Origin: DATIUV01 sp049322755
Lineage (GTDB): Bacteria; Pseudomonadota; Gammaproteobacteria; Burkholderiales; UBA6910
Length of the DNA stretch: 64,000 bases
Reading direction: 5' to 3'
Assembly: GCA_049322755.1 (NCBI GenBank)
Contig: JBMOQX010000072.1
Location: 1-64,000 of the forward strand
Below are positions 25,402 to 32,224 of the stretch, one piece after another. Under the pieces are notes generated by a model. That model was not told the origin of the DNA. It searched no databases and worked only from the letters and a program-made list of their open reading frames with translations. Numbering within the stretch: the stretch's first letter is position 1; each line of letters starts with the position of its first letter. The position numbers and the translations under genes were made by a program.

Positions 25402-25935
25402 TTAGAAATGCTTGGGGTGAAGGTCGGCGATGAGCTGCGCGATCGTGCGCGGATCCATCGACTTGAACTCTTTGCGCTCCGCCAGTTGCCGCGCCACTGC
25501 GGCGCTACTGAGCGTGCGGTCTCGGTCCCAGATCAACATCGCACGGAGGCGCAGTTGCTCGCGTCGGTCGCGTTGCCCGCGCCGCTTCGCATCCGCCGGT
25601 CCGAGGGCTTCAACGCTGGCCGCCGGGAGTCTCACTTTCCCCTCCCGAATCGCCTTGAGGATGTGCCGGCGTTGCCGGTCTCGCGTTACCTGGCGCGCCC
25701 CGTTTCCTGCGAGTAGGTCGACGGCCTGCTCAAGGGTGAGTCGCCCCGTGCGGGGCTTCGGTAGAGGCGCACCACGGGCAAGCTCACGCATCCTCTCCTT
25801 CGCGCGCTCGGAGTCGGCGATCTCTCCCAACAGTGAGCGCTTCGGCCGGCGCAGCACGACGCCGAAGCCCAGCGGGATCGCCTCGGGACGTTCGACGACG
25901 CGGAGCCGGCGCCTGCCGGGTTTCTTTGTGGTCAC
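25402..25935 (-). CDS. hypothetical basic protein of the element
   Basis: The 177-residue protein is strongly basic (Lys/Arg-rich first 10 residues, Arg-rich throughout) and largely helical. Segments such as RRHILKAIREGKVRLPAASVEALGP look like nucleic-acid-binding helices. I do not recognise a family. The gene ends directly at the tandem 13-mer, and its start overlaps the stop of the upstream small gene by four bases (ATGA). A regulatory or DNA-binding role is inferred from composition and place. Confidence 0.55.
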   Translation of the reverse strand: MTTKKPGRRRLRVVERPEAIPLGFGVVLRRPKRSLLGEIADSERAKERMRELARGAPLPKPRTGRLTLEQAVDLLAGNGARQVTRDRQRRHILKAIREGKVRLPAASVEALGPADAKRRGQRDRREQLRLRAMLIWDRDRTLSSAAVARQLAERKEFKSMDPRTIAQLIADLHPKHF

Positions 25936-26153
25936 CGCGCCGCGCGCCGGCGGGCCCGATCGGTAAGGATCCAGCGCAGATACCGGATAAATTCGTCACG
26001 CTCCTGGTCCGGCAAGCTTAGGACCCCGGTGACGAACGCGCGGTACTGCTCTCGCCGGTCCTGGCTGGTGCGCAACGTCTCGAGCGCGGCAGCATGGGTG
26101 TGCTCGCGGTGAATGACGGTTATCGTGGCGCCGGTAGAATGTTTCTTAGCCAT
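25932..26153 (-). CDS. small hypothetical protein
   Basis: The 73-residue protein has a short basic start (MAKKHSTGA), a beta-like stretch and then two charged helices, with a C-terminal Arg/Ala tail. No family is recognised. The ATG at 26153 is preferred; a longer reading would include an unusual Arg-rich leader. It overlaps the following gene by four bases, so it belongs to the element's minus-strand operon. Confidence 0.55.
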   Translation of the reverse strand: MAKKHSTGATITVIHREHTHAAALETLRTSQDRREQYRAFVTGVLSLPDQERDEFIRYLRWILTDRARRRAAR

Positions 26154-26226
26154 AATTCGCCTCCTGTGTAGGCGGGTTGTGGTCAGGGGTCCGGCGGCCC
26201 ACACCGCCGGCGCCCCGCTTCCCGGA

Positions 26227-26577
26227 TCAGGGCTCCGGGTCCTCGCCCTTGGTGCTCGATACGTCCTTCAGTTCCGGCTTCATCCCGTGGCGCTTGCGAA
26301 CCCCCTTGTTCAGGCTGTCTACGAACTCCTGGGCGATCAGGCGGGACCGCTCCTTGTGCGACATCGCCCGCAGCCGCTCGAAGTTGGCCCGATCAACGTC
26401 CGCGCGGAACTCCTCGAAGGTGATGATGGTGCCGTTGCGGTACACCGAGGAGAGCGGGAATCTGCGCGGCTCGGGATCCCAAGCCTTGCAGACACCTTCG
26501 GGAGTGAGCGACACCGGGACGCCTTCGACGTTGAAGAACTTGGTCCCTTCGGGAAAGGCCGGCGTGAGGGGCTTCAC
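26227..26577 (-). CDS. hypothetical protein next to the integrase
   Basis: The 116-residue protein begins MKPLTPAFPEGTKFFNVEGV and has a central helical region (FEEFRADVDRANFERLRAM) and a charged, Lys-rich end. I do not recognise a family. It starts one base after the integrase stop, so it is probably translated from the same mRNA. A directionality-factor role is conceivable from position only; it shows no clear helix-turn-helix. Confidence 0.6.
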   Translation of the reverse strand: MKPLTPAFPEGTKFFNVEGVPVSLTPEGVCKAWDPEPRRFPLSSVYRNGTIITFEEFRADVDRANFERLRAMSHKERSRLIAQEFVDSLNKGVRKRHGMKPELKDVSSTKGEDPEP

Positions 26578-26578
26578 G

Positions 26579-27811
26579 TTACCCCCTCGCCCGCAGCGCG
26601 GTGACCGTACCCTTGGCCGCCGGCCGCTGCTTGCAGAACTTCGCCCAATCGATCATCAGGCGTCGGCGCTTCTCGAACAGGTCGCCGCGGCGGTAGGCGG
26701 CCTCGGTCTTGTCGCTGATGATGTGCGCCAGCGCCATCTCGCAGACCTCGCGCGGGTAGGCCGTGCACTCGGCGGCCCAGTCCCGGAACGTCGAGCGGAA
26801 GCCGTGCACGGTCAGATCGTTGTGGCCCATGCGCTTGAGCAGGTTCAGCATCGCCATGTTGGACAGTGGCTTGCCCTTGCGCTGTCCGGGGAAAACGTGC
26901 GCCTTGCCTTCGGCCAGCTGCGCCTCGACGATCTCCACAGCGCGCGGTGAAAGCGGAACGCGGTGCTCGCGCCCGGCCTTCATGCGCGCCCCGGGGACTG
27001 TCCAGACGCCTTTGTCGAGGTCGAATTCCTCCGGCCTGGCGCCAATGACCTCGCCGGTCCTGGCGGCCGTCAGGATCGTGAATTCCAGGGCCCGCGCCGC
27101 GGTGCCCTCCTGGTCGCGCAGGTCAGCCATGAACGCCCCGATCCGGGCGTAGGGCAGCGCGCTGTGCGGCCTCACCCGGTCGGCCTTCTTGATCTTCGCC
27201 AACAACTTGTCCAGGTGCCCGCGCCACCGCGCCGGGTTGTCGCCGGTGCGGTAGCCGTGCACGGTGGCCCAGTCCAGCACCGAGGCGATCCGGGCGCGCA
27301 GCCGCGTTGCAGTCTCCGTCTTTTCGGTCCAGATCGGCCCCAGCACGTTCAGCACCGCGGACGTGTCCACGTCGGCGACGGGCCAGGTACCGAACACCGG
27401 CCCGCAATACGTCTCCAGGGTGGCCTCCCACTGCGCCGCGTGCTTCTCGTTCTTCCAGCCAGCCCCGTGCGCCTTGATGTAGGCGGCGGCGCACTCGTCG
27501 AACGTCTTGGAGCGGGCCGCAGCGAGCGCCTGCGCGCTCCTGGCCGCTCTGCGGGCCTCCAGCGGGTCGATCTTGTCAGCCAGCAGCCCGCGGCACTCCT
27601 CGGCCTTCTTGCGGGCCGTGGCGAGGCTCACGGCGTTCAGCGAGCCCAGGCCCATCTCGCGGGACCGGCCGTTCAGGGTGTAGCGGAAGACCCAGGACTT
27701 CGTGCGTGCCGGGGAAACCTGCAGGTAGAGCCCGCCGCCGTCGCCCCAGTAGCCCGACCGCCGGAGCGCCTCGACCGCCTTTGCCGAAAGCTTGTGAAGT
27801 CGCCGCGCCAT
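26579..27811 (-). CDS. int: tyrosine integrase (P4 type)
   Basis: The 410-residue integrase carries the N-terminal DUF4102-like domain (GLYLQVSPARTKSWVFRYTLNG), a SAM-like middle region, and the catalytic domain. The catalytic residues are visible: Arg in TAARTGEVIGA, His-x-x-Arg in TVHGFRSTFRDW, a His in ALAHIISDKTEAAYRRGD, and the Tyr nucleophile in AAYRRGD. It would integrate the element into the 3' end of tRNA-Ser, whose 14 bases are repeated 156 bp beyond its start codon. It is transcribed away from attR. Confidence 0.95.
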   Translation of the reverse strand: MARRLHKLSAKAVEALRRSGYWGDGGGLYLQVSPARTKSWVFRYTLNGRSREMGLGSLNAVSLATARKKAEECRGLLADKIDPLEARRAARSAQALAAARSKTFDECAAAYIKAHGAGWKNEKHAAQWEATLETYCGPVFGTWPVADVDTSAVLNVLGPIWTEKTETATRLRARIASVLDWATVHGYRTGDNPARWRGHLDKLLAKIKKADRVRPHSALPYARIGAFMADLRDQEGTAARALEFTILTAARTGEVIGARPEEFDLDKGVWTVPGARMKAGREHRVPLSPRAVEIVEAQLAEGKAHVFPGQRKGKPLSNMAMLNLLKRMGHNDLTVHGFRSTFRDWAAECTAYPREVCEMALAHIISDKTEAAYRRGDLFEKRRRLMIDWAKFCKQRPAAKGTVTALRARG

Positions 27812-27856
27812 CCGAAACCCCCGTTCTTACCCATGTCCAACAGTTGCATTGTGTCG

Positions 27857-27942
27857 GACGGTTTCGGACGCGTCAAGACAAGATTATCTTTAAGTTATTG
27901 GCTTGTATGAAAGAAAAAATCCGGGATCAGACGGTTTCGGAC
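27857..27942. repeat. direct repeats at attR, probable integrase arm sites
   Basis: GACGGTTTCGGAC occurs at 27857-27869 and 27930-27942, between the integrase start and the att core. Short direct repeats near the core of a tRNA-integrated element are typical of integrase arm-type sites. The second copy falls inside the end of the serine recombinase gene. Confidence 0.5.
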
Positions 27943-29573
27943 AAGCCGGATGGTGATTTGGGCGGACACCCTCTCCGCCAGTTCGGTACAAAGCTGGGCA
28001 CCGCGCCCGCCGATGCTGCGACGCCCGATCCGGCGAGGGTTCGCAGCAGGTTCGTTTTCGATCCCATGATCCGGACCTCGCCCTCGGCGACCTCGACCCG
28101 CTGGGCAAGCGCGCGCAGGTGCTCGCGGCGGTAGCCCTGCGGCCCGCGAATGCGGCGGCGGGCGCTGTCGGCGAAGCGGCGCAGCGAGTCGGCCGTGATG
28201 GTCTGGCCGGCGCCCTCCAGCGCCATGCTCGCCCGCTCGGCGTCCACGCGGGCCTGGTCGCGGGTCGCCTTCAGCTCGGTGATGCGATCCTTCAGCGCCG
28301 GGTCATCCAGGTCGGCAAGGCCGCGCTCGATGGCGTCATAGAGCCGCTTCAGCCGGGCGTCCGCCTCGGCGGCGCGCTTGGCCAGCTCAGCGGCGATGGT
28401 GCGCCTGCGCTCGGCGCGCTCCTCCCGGCGGTCGAGCAGGCTGGCCAGCACCTCTTCCAGCCGCTCGGGATCGAGCAGCCGCTCCTCCAGGTGCGAGGCC
28501 ACAAGATCGTCCAGCTTCGGCATGGGGATCGAGCGACCCTTGCAGCCGGTCGCGCCCTGCCGGGCGGCGATGGAGCAGGTGTAGTAGCGGTAGCGGCCCG
28601 ACTTCCCCGTGCGGATGGTCATCGCCCCGCCGCAGTCGGCGCAGAAGCAGATGCCGGTGAGCAAGGTCGGCCCGCCGACCACCTGCGGCGGCGCGACCTT
28701 GGGATTCCGCGCCTTCAAGTGCGCCTGCACGGCGTCGAACGTCTCCTGGTCGATCAGGCGCGGAACGGGCACGGCGATCACCTGATCGTCGGGCTTGTTG
28801 GCGCCGTTCTTGGTGCGCCGGTTGAACTCGTGGACGCCGATGTAGCTGGTTCGCGTCAGCATCCGGTGCACCGCGCCAATGCCCCAGCGCCCGCCGGTGC
28901 GGGTGTAGAGCCTGCGCTCATTGAGGTGCTTGGCGATCGCCTTCACGCCCATGCGCCCGCTCGTGCCGTCGCCCTCCAGCGCCAAGCGAAAGGCGAGCCG
29001 CACCGTGTCGGCGTGAAGCGGGTCGATCTCCAGCTTCTTCTTGACCTTGGCGCCGCGCTTCTCGGCATCGACCACCCGGTAGCCGATCGGCGGCAGCGAG
29101 CCGTTCCAGAAGCCCTGCCTTGCGTTCTCTTTCAAGGCTCTGAGCGTGTGCTTGGCGTTCTCCTTGGACTGATACTCGTCAAACAGCGCCATGATCTGGC
29201 GCATCATCACGTGCATCGGGTCGTCCCCGAGCTCCTGGGTCATGGAGACGAGCCGGACGCCGTTCTTGGCGAGCTTGCGGACGTAGAACTCCAGCTCGAA
29301 GTGGTCGCGGAAGAAGCGGGAGAAGGAATGGACGATCACCACGTCGAAGGCGGGCGGTCTTTGCGTGCCCGCCTCCATCATGCGCTGGAACTCGGGGCGG
29401 CGATCATTGGTCGCGGACGCGCCCGGCTCGACATAGGTCTCGACCAGCTCGTAGCCGCGGGCGGCGCAGTAGGCTTCCCCCTGCTTGCGCTGGTCGGGGA
29501 TGGACACGTCATGCTCGGCCTGTCGAGCCGTCGAGACGCGCAGGTAGAGGGCGGCGCGGAGCGGGACGGTCAT
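27927..29573 (-). CDS. large serine recombinase
   Basis: The 548-residue protein has an N-terminal resolvase catalytic domain with the active Ser in YLRVSTARQ (Ser14), a central recombinase domain, and a zinc ribbon (CFCADCGG...C...C near residue 300). A long coiled coil follows at about 370-440. These are the parts of phage-type large serine integrases. The last 18 or so residues are encoded across the attR core, so the C-terminus was altered when the tRNA-Ser element inserted. The ATG overlaps the stop of the antitoxin-like gene (ATGA). Confidence 0.92.
   Translation of the reverse strand: MTVPLRAALYLRVSTARQAEHDVSIPDQRKQGEAYCAARGYELVETYVEPGASATNDRRPEFQRMMEAGTQRPPAFDVVIVHSFSRFFRDHFELEFYVRKLAKNGVRLVSMTQELGDDPMHVMMRQIMALFDEYQSKENAKHTLRALKENARQGFWNGSLPPIGYRVVDAEKRGAKVKKKLEIDPLHADTVRLAFRLALEGDGTSGRMGVKAIAKHLNERRLYTRTGGRWGIGAVHRMLTRTSYIGVHEFNRRTKNGANKPDDQVIAVPVPRLIDQETFDAVQAHLKARNPKVAPPQVVGGPTLLTGICFCADCGGAMTIRTGKSGRYRYYTCSIAARQGATGCKGRSIPMPKLDDLVASHLEERLLDPERLEEVLASLLDRREERAERRRTIAAELAKRAAEADARLKRLYDAIERGLADLDDPALKDRITELKATRDQARVDAERASMALEGAGQTITADSLRRFADSARRRIRGPQGYRREHLRALAQRVEVAEGEVRIMGSKTNLLRTLAGSGVAASAGAVPSFVPNWRRGCPPKSPSGLSETV
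27967..27980 (+). other. attR core
   Basis: An exact repeat of the last 14 bases of tRNA-Ser (CACCCTCTCCGCCA). It lies inside the 3' end of the serine recombinase gene and marks the far end of the 9.3-kb element. Confidence 0.85.
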
Positions 29574-29968
29574 CGCCGGCCTCCCGCCGCCTTGCGCGGC
29601 TTCTCCGGCTTGGTCAGTGGCAGCTCCAGCGCCACGCGGTCGTGCACCACCCTCGGTGCAAGCCGCCGGCCGGGACCGTGCTCGAAGCGGACCAGGCCGT
29701 AACCGGCCATCGTCCTGAGCGTCCGCGACAGGTTGGGCTTGGCCTTGCCGGTGAGCTGCGACAGCTCCTCAAGGGAGTTCGGCGCCTTCTCGGCGATGGT
29801 GCGCAGCAGGTCGCGATTGCCCGCCGACAGCACCTTGGCGAACGACTCGGTGGAGGTGAACCACACCTTGGGCTCGTCCGCCTTCGGCTTCTCCTCGCCC
29901 CGCGCGATGCGGAGCGTGCGGGCCTTCATCTCCTCATAATCGGCGATGCCGACCTTCAACGTCGTCAC
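29570..29968 (-). CDS. TumA-like antitoxin, winged-helix DNA-binding protein
   Basis: The 132-residue protein has a MarR/ArsR-like winged helix at about residues 48-110 (LRTIAEKAPNSLEELSQLTG, then LSRTLRTMAGYGLVRFE), matching the HVO_A0114-type antitoxin family. It starts at a GTG (29968) that overlaps the stop of the preceding toxin-like gene (GTGA). It would bind and neutralise the toxin and repress the operon. Its stop overlaps the serine recombinase start, so the addiction module and recombinase form one operon. Confidence 0.8.
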   Translation of the reverse strand: MTTLKVGIADYEEMKARTLRIARGEEKPKADEPKVWFTSTESFAKVLSAGNRDLLRTIAEKAPNSLEELSQLTGKAKPNLSRTLRTMAGYGLVRFEHGPGRRLAPRVVHDRVALELPLTKPEKPRKAAGGRR

Positions 29969-30330
29969 GGCAACACTCCTCGTTCCTTCAGCACCGCGTC
30001 CACCGTCTCCCAGAAGTCGGCGAGCAACGTGCCGGCATCCTGGTAGTCGTAGGGGCGCACGGTCCTCAGCCGGTGGCGGTGATCCTGCGGCTCGCCCCGC
30101 TTCTGCCGCCCGACCGGGTGCGCGTTGTCGAAGCCGACCAGCCGCTCCCCCGATGGACCGTGCAGCGTGAGCGAGTAGTCGAGCCCGTGCGGCTTCTCCG
30201 GGCTGGCCGGAACCGCCGTCACCACGAACTTGACCCAATGGCCGCCCTCCGGGTCCACGACCAGCACGGTGCCGTCGAGGTCCAGGAGCGCATCCAGGCT
30301 CGGATCGCGCACCTCTTCCTTCACCGTCAC
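29965..30330 (-). CDS. TumE-like toxin (DUF6516)
   Basis: The 121-residue protein resembles the TumE/DUF6516 toxin family: an N-terminal strand-rich part and the sequence SLTLHGPSGERLVGFDNAHPVG, with a later His/Arg cluster (EPQDHRHRLRTVRP). TumE toxins pair with winged-helix antitoxins; their molecular target is not settled as far as I know. The start is GTG at 30330 with a weak ribosome site (an alternative GTG lies two codons downstream). Gene order here is toxin first, then antitoxin. Confidence 0.75.
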   Translation of the reverse strand: MTVKEEVRDPSLDALLDLDGTVLVVDPEGGHWVKFVVTAVPASPEKPHGLDYSLTLHGPSGERLVGFDNAHPVGRQKRGEPQDHRHRLRTVRPYDYQDAGTLLADFWETVDAVLKERGVLP

Positions 30331-30371
30331 TGGTTATCAGAAAGGCACAACTTAGGCAAGGGCCTTCGCGC

Positions 30372-30608
30372 CTATTCCGGCCCGAACAGCTCGTCGAGGA
30401 TGTCGCCGAACCACGCCTCGAATACGTCCACCTCCTCCGGCGTGACCGGCACGCGCTCTGGCCAATCGTCAGTGACGCGCCAGCCGGAGAGGTCGTGCTT
30501 GACCGGCCGGCCCGGCGTCGGCGCGGTTTCCTGCCGGTAGTCGTAGAGGCTCACAAGCTCCGGCCGGAGCCGGAGGGCGGGACGGCGGTGCGGGCGCGGA
30601 CGTGACAT
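30372..30608 (-). CDS. small hypothetical protein of the mobilizable element
   Basis: The 78-residue protein has a basic, Arg/Pro-rich N-terminus and an acidic C-terminal half (PVTPEEVDVFEAWFGDILDE). No family is recognised. The ATG at 30608 is preferred. It lies 41 bases upstream of the toxin-like gene on the same strand and may share its transcript. Small proteins of this look often accompany toxin or recombinase modules in mobilizable elements, but the function is unknown. Confidence 0.55.
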   Translation of the reverse strand: MSRPRPHRRPALRLRPELVSLYDYRQETAPTPGRPVKHDLSGWRVTDDWPERVPVTPEEVDVFEAWFGDILDELFGPE

Positions 30609-31061
30609 CCCTTGACTGTCGGCATCGCGTCGCGCGCGCGAAAGCCCGCCAACTGCGTCGGCGCAGGATCGGCTGGCCGCGGCCAGAAAGACAGGAGACG
30701 GGCCGGCCAGGGGCGGCTCCCGGCTGGCTGAAGCGTGTGTTCGGCCGCTCACGGTCAGATTGGGAGCGCCCCGCTCCTGGTCCGGTCTCGGCGCATGGCG
30801 GCCAAACCGCCGGGCCGGGGACGGGCGGTCAAGGCCGCAAGCCCGCGAAGCGGGGGCGCCGAACGCGCCAGCCTTGACGGCTCGGCGCCGGTCCGACCGA
30901 CCGATCCATTGCGGACCACCCCGGACGGGTGCACACTCATCTCATGGAGCGTGTGCTGGCGAGTCAGCAACGAGGACCTGATACTCGAATCTAAGCGGGC
31001 AGAGTTGACGCACTCTCTAAAGTGATGCCCTGAGGCCCGTTGAAGCTCTCCGGTGGTGTTT
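30609..31061. other. spacer between toxin operon and S41 peptidase gene
   Basis: About 450 bases without a convincing gene; the short frames across it overlap one another and show no family features. It must contain the divergent promoters of the small minus-strand gene and the peptidase gene. Base use is mixed, with a run of AT-rich sequence at about 30975-31020. Confidence 0.5.
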
Positions 31062-32180
31062 ATGCGCCTTTCGATTCTAATTGGCCTGCTGCTCTGCCCA
31101 TTGCTCCTGATCTCCGAAGCGGCGGCCGGCAGCATGAGCGACAATCCTTCTGCCGTCTGGTTCTCCTCGTCGCCGTTGAAGGGTGAGGACATCGTTGCGG
31201 GACACGACGCGGTCGCCTTCGCTGAACGGCTCTACACAATTCTCGACGCCAAACTCTTCGACCCCTCGTTCAAGGCCGAAGAGCGCGGCCGACAACGGGC
31301 GGAGCTCGAAGCCGCACTTGCAGCGCGGCCGACATGGACGCGGTCCGAGGTCGTTGATCTCGTCAACGAGCGTCTTCGTCGGCTCGGGATCTCACACCTG
31401 CGCATTCTGGACCCGATCCAGGGAGCCGCAATGGCGGCGCTGGCCGAGCAGCCGCCGAGCGCCGAGCATGACGCCGCACGAGCGGCCGAGCCGGCGGTCT
31501 CCGCCGAAGTACGGGACGGTGCGGTCGGCGTGCTGAGGTTACGCAGCTTCTTCGTGCCCCAGATCACGAAAGCGGCGGTGGACCGCGCGCGAGCCCGGCT
31601 CGCCGGCGCCCGCGCGATCGTGGTGGATGTGCGCGGCAACGGCGGTGGAGCTGGCTCTCCGATCAGCTACGTCATCGAACACCTCCTTGGACCCGATCGC
31701 GTCATCTCGTTCGATCGCACGCGCGAGGGATTGCACCGTTCGCGGCCCTACGTCGTGCGGGGCTATTTCGAAGACGCCGAGAACACGGGCGCTCAGGCCG
31801 AGATCAGATTGTCCGAGCGCGAGCCCTACATCGAATGGCGCACGCGCCCCGACGCGGTCAAGGATCCGCGCCCGCATGTCGTTCTGGTCAATCAGGAATG
31901 CGGTTCGGCTTGCGAAGTGTTCGCGGCTGCCGCCAAGGAGAACGGGGTGCCAGTGCTCGGGGTGCGGACCTACGGAGCCGTGCTCGGGGCCGGTGTCTTC
32001 AAGCTCCCATGGCCGGGCTACGCGCTCATCGTCCCGGTACTGGGCACGCTGTCGCCAATGGGTCGTATCCACGAAGGGGTGGGCGTGGCACCGGACGTGG
32101 AAATCCCAGAGTGCCACGATCGGCCAGAGGAGTGCCTGACGCGCGCCGTCGAGATCGCCGCCCGCATCAACAGGAGCTGA
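31062..32180 (+). CDS. S41 family (C-terminal processing) peptidase, exported
   Basis: The product of about 372 residues begins with a signal peptide (MRLSILIGLLLCPLLLISEAA). It then has a PDZ-like N-terminal part and the S41 core: GVLRLRSF, DVRGNGGGAGS, and the Ser nucleophile region NQECGSACEVFAAA with a downstream Lys-rich-free segment (YGAVLGAGVFKLPW). The GSA serine is as expected; I see no canonical Lys at the usual S41 distance, so the dyad is uncertain. The ATG at 31062 is preferred over upstream GTGs. It lies as cargo between the toxin operon and the relaxase gene. Confidence 0.85.
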   Translation: MRLSILIGLLLCPLLLISEAAAGSMSDNPSAVWFSSSPLKGEDIVAGHDAVAFAERLYTILDAKLFDPSFKAEERGRQRAELEAALAARPTWTRSEVVDLVNERLRRLGISHLRILDPIQGAAMAALAEQPPSAEHDAARAAEPAVSAEVRDGAVGVLRLRSFFVPQITKAAVDRARARLAGARAIVVDVRGNGGGAGSPISYVIEHLLGPDRVISFDRTREGLHRSRPYVVRGYFEDAENTGAQAEIRLSEREPYIEWRTRPDAVKDPRPHVVLVNQECGSACEVFAAAAKENGVPVLGVRTYGAVLGAGVFKLPWPGYALIVPVLGTLSPMGRIHEGVGVAPDVEIPECHDRPEECLTRAVEIAARINRS

Positions 32181-32224
32181 GCGGTGCTGTCGCCAATACC
32201 CGCCTGACGCCGCGCCCGAGGCCG

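Larger units (their letters stand above)
18711..27980. mobile_element. 9.3-kb integrated element at tRNA-Ser, phage-satellite-like
   Basis: The element is bounded by the 14-bp att repeat and begins exactly at the tRNA 3' end. From the integrase end it holds int, three small genes, an AlpA-like regulator, an initiator-like gene, a dnaC-like ATPase, several tightly overlapping short genes, and genes resembling phage scaffold, internal virion protein and a J-domain protein, all on the minus strand. Two small plus-strand genes lie at the tRNA end. No terminase, portal, major capsid, tail or lysis gene is visible. It may be a phage satellite or a reduced podovirus-derived prophage. Confidence 0.8.

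Noticed and set aside
25324..25716. Plus-strand frame beginning MTMDELNAKMAASRDP
   Set aside because: Its first 30 residues look plausible, but it runs through the tandem operator and then antisense over another gene, with no ribosome site or family match.
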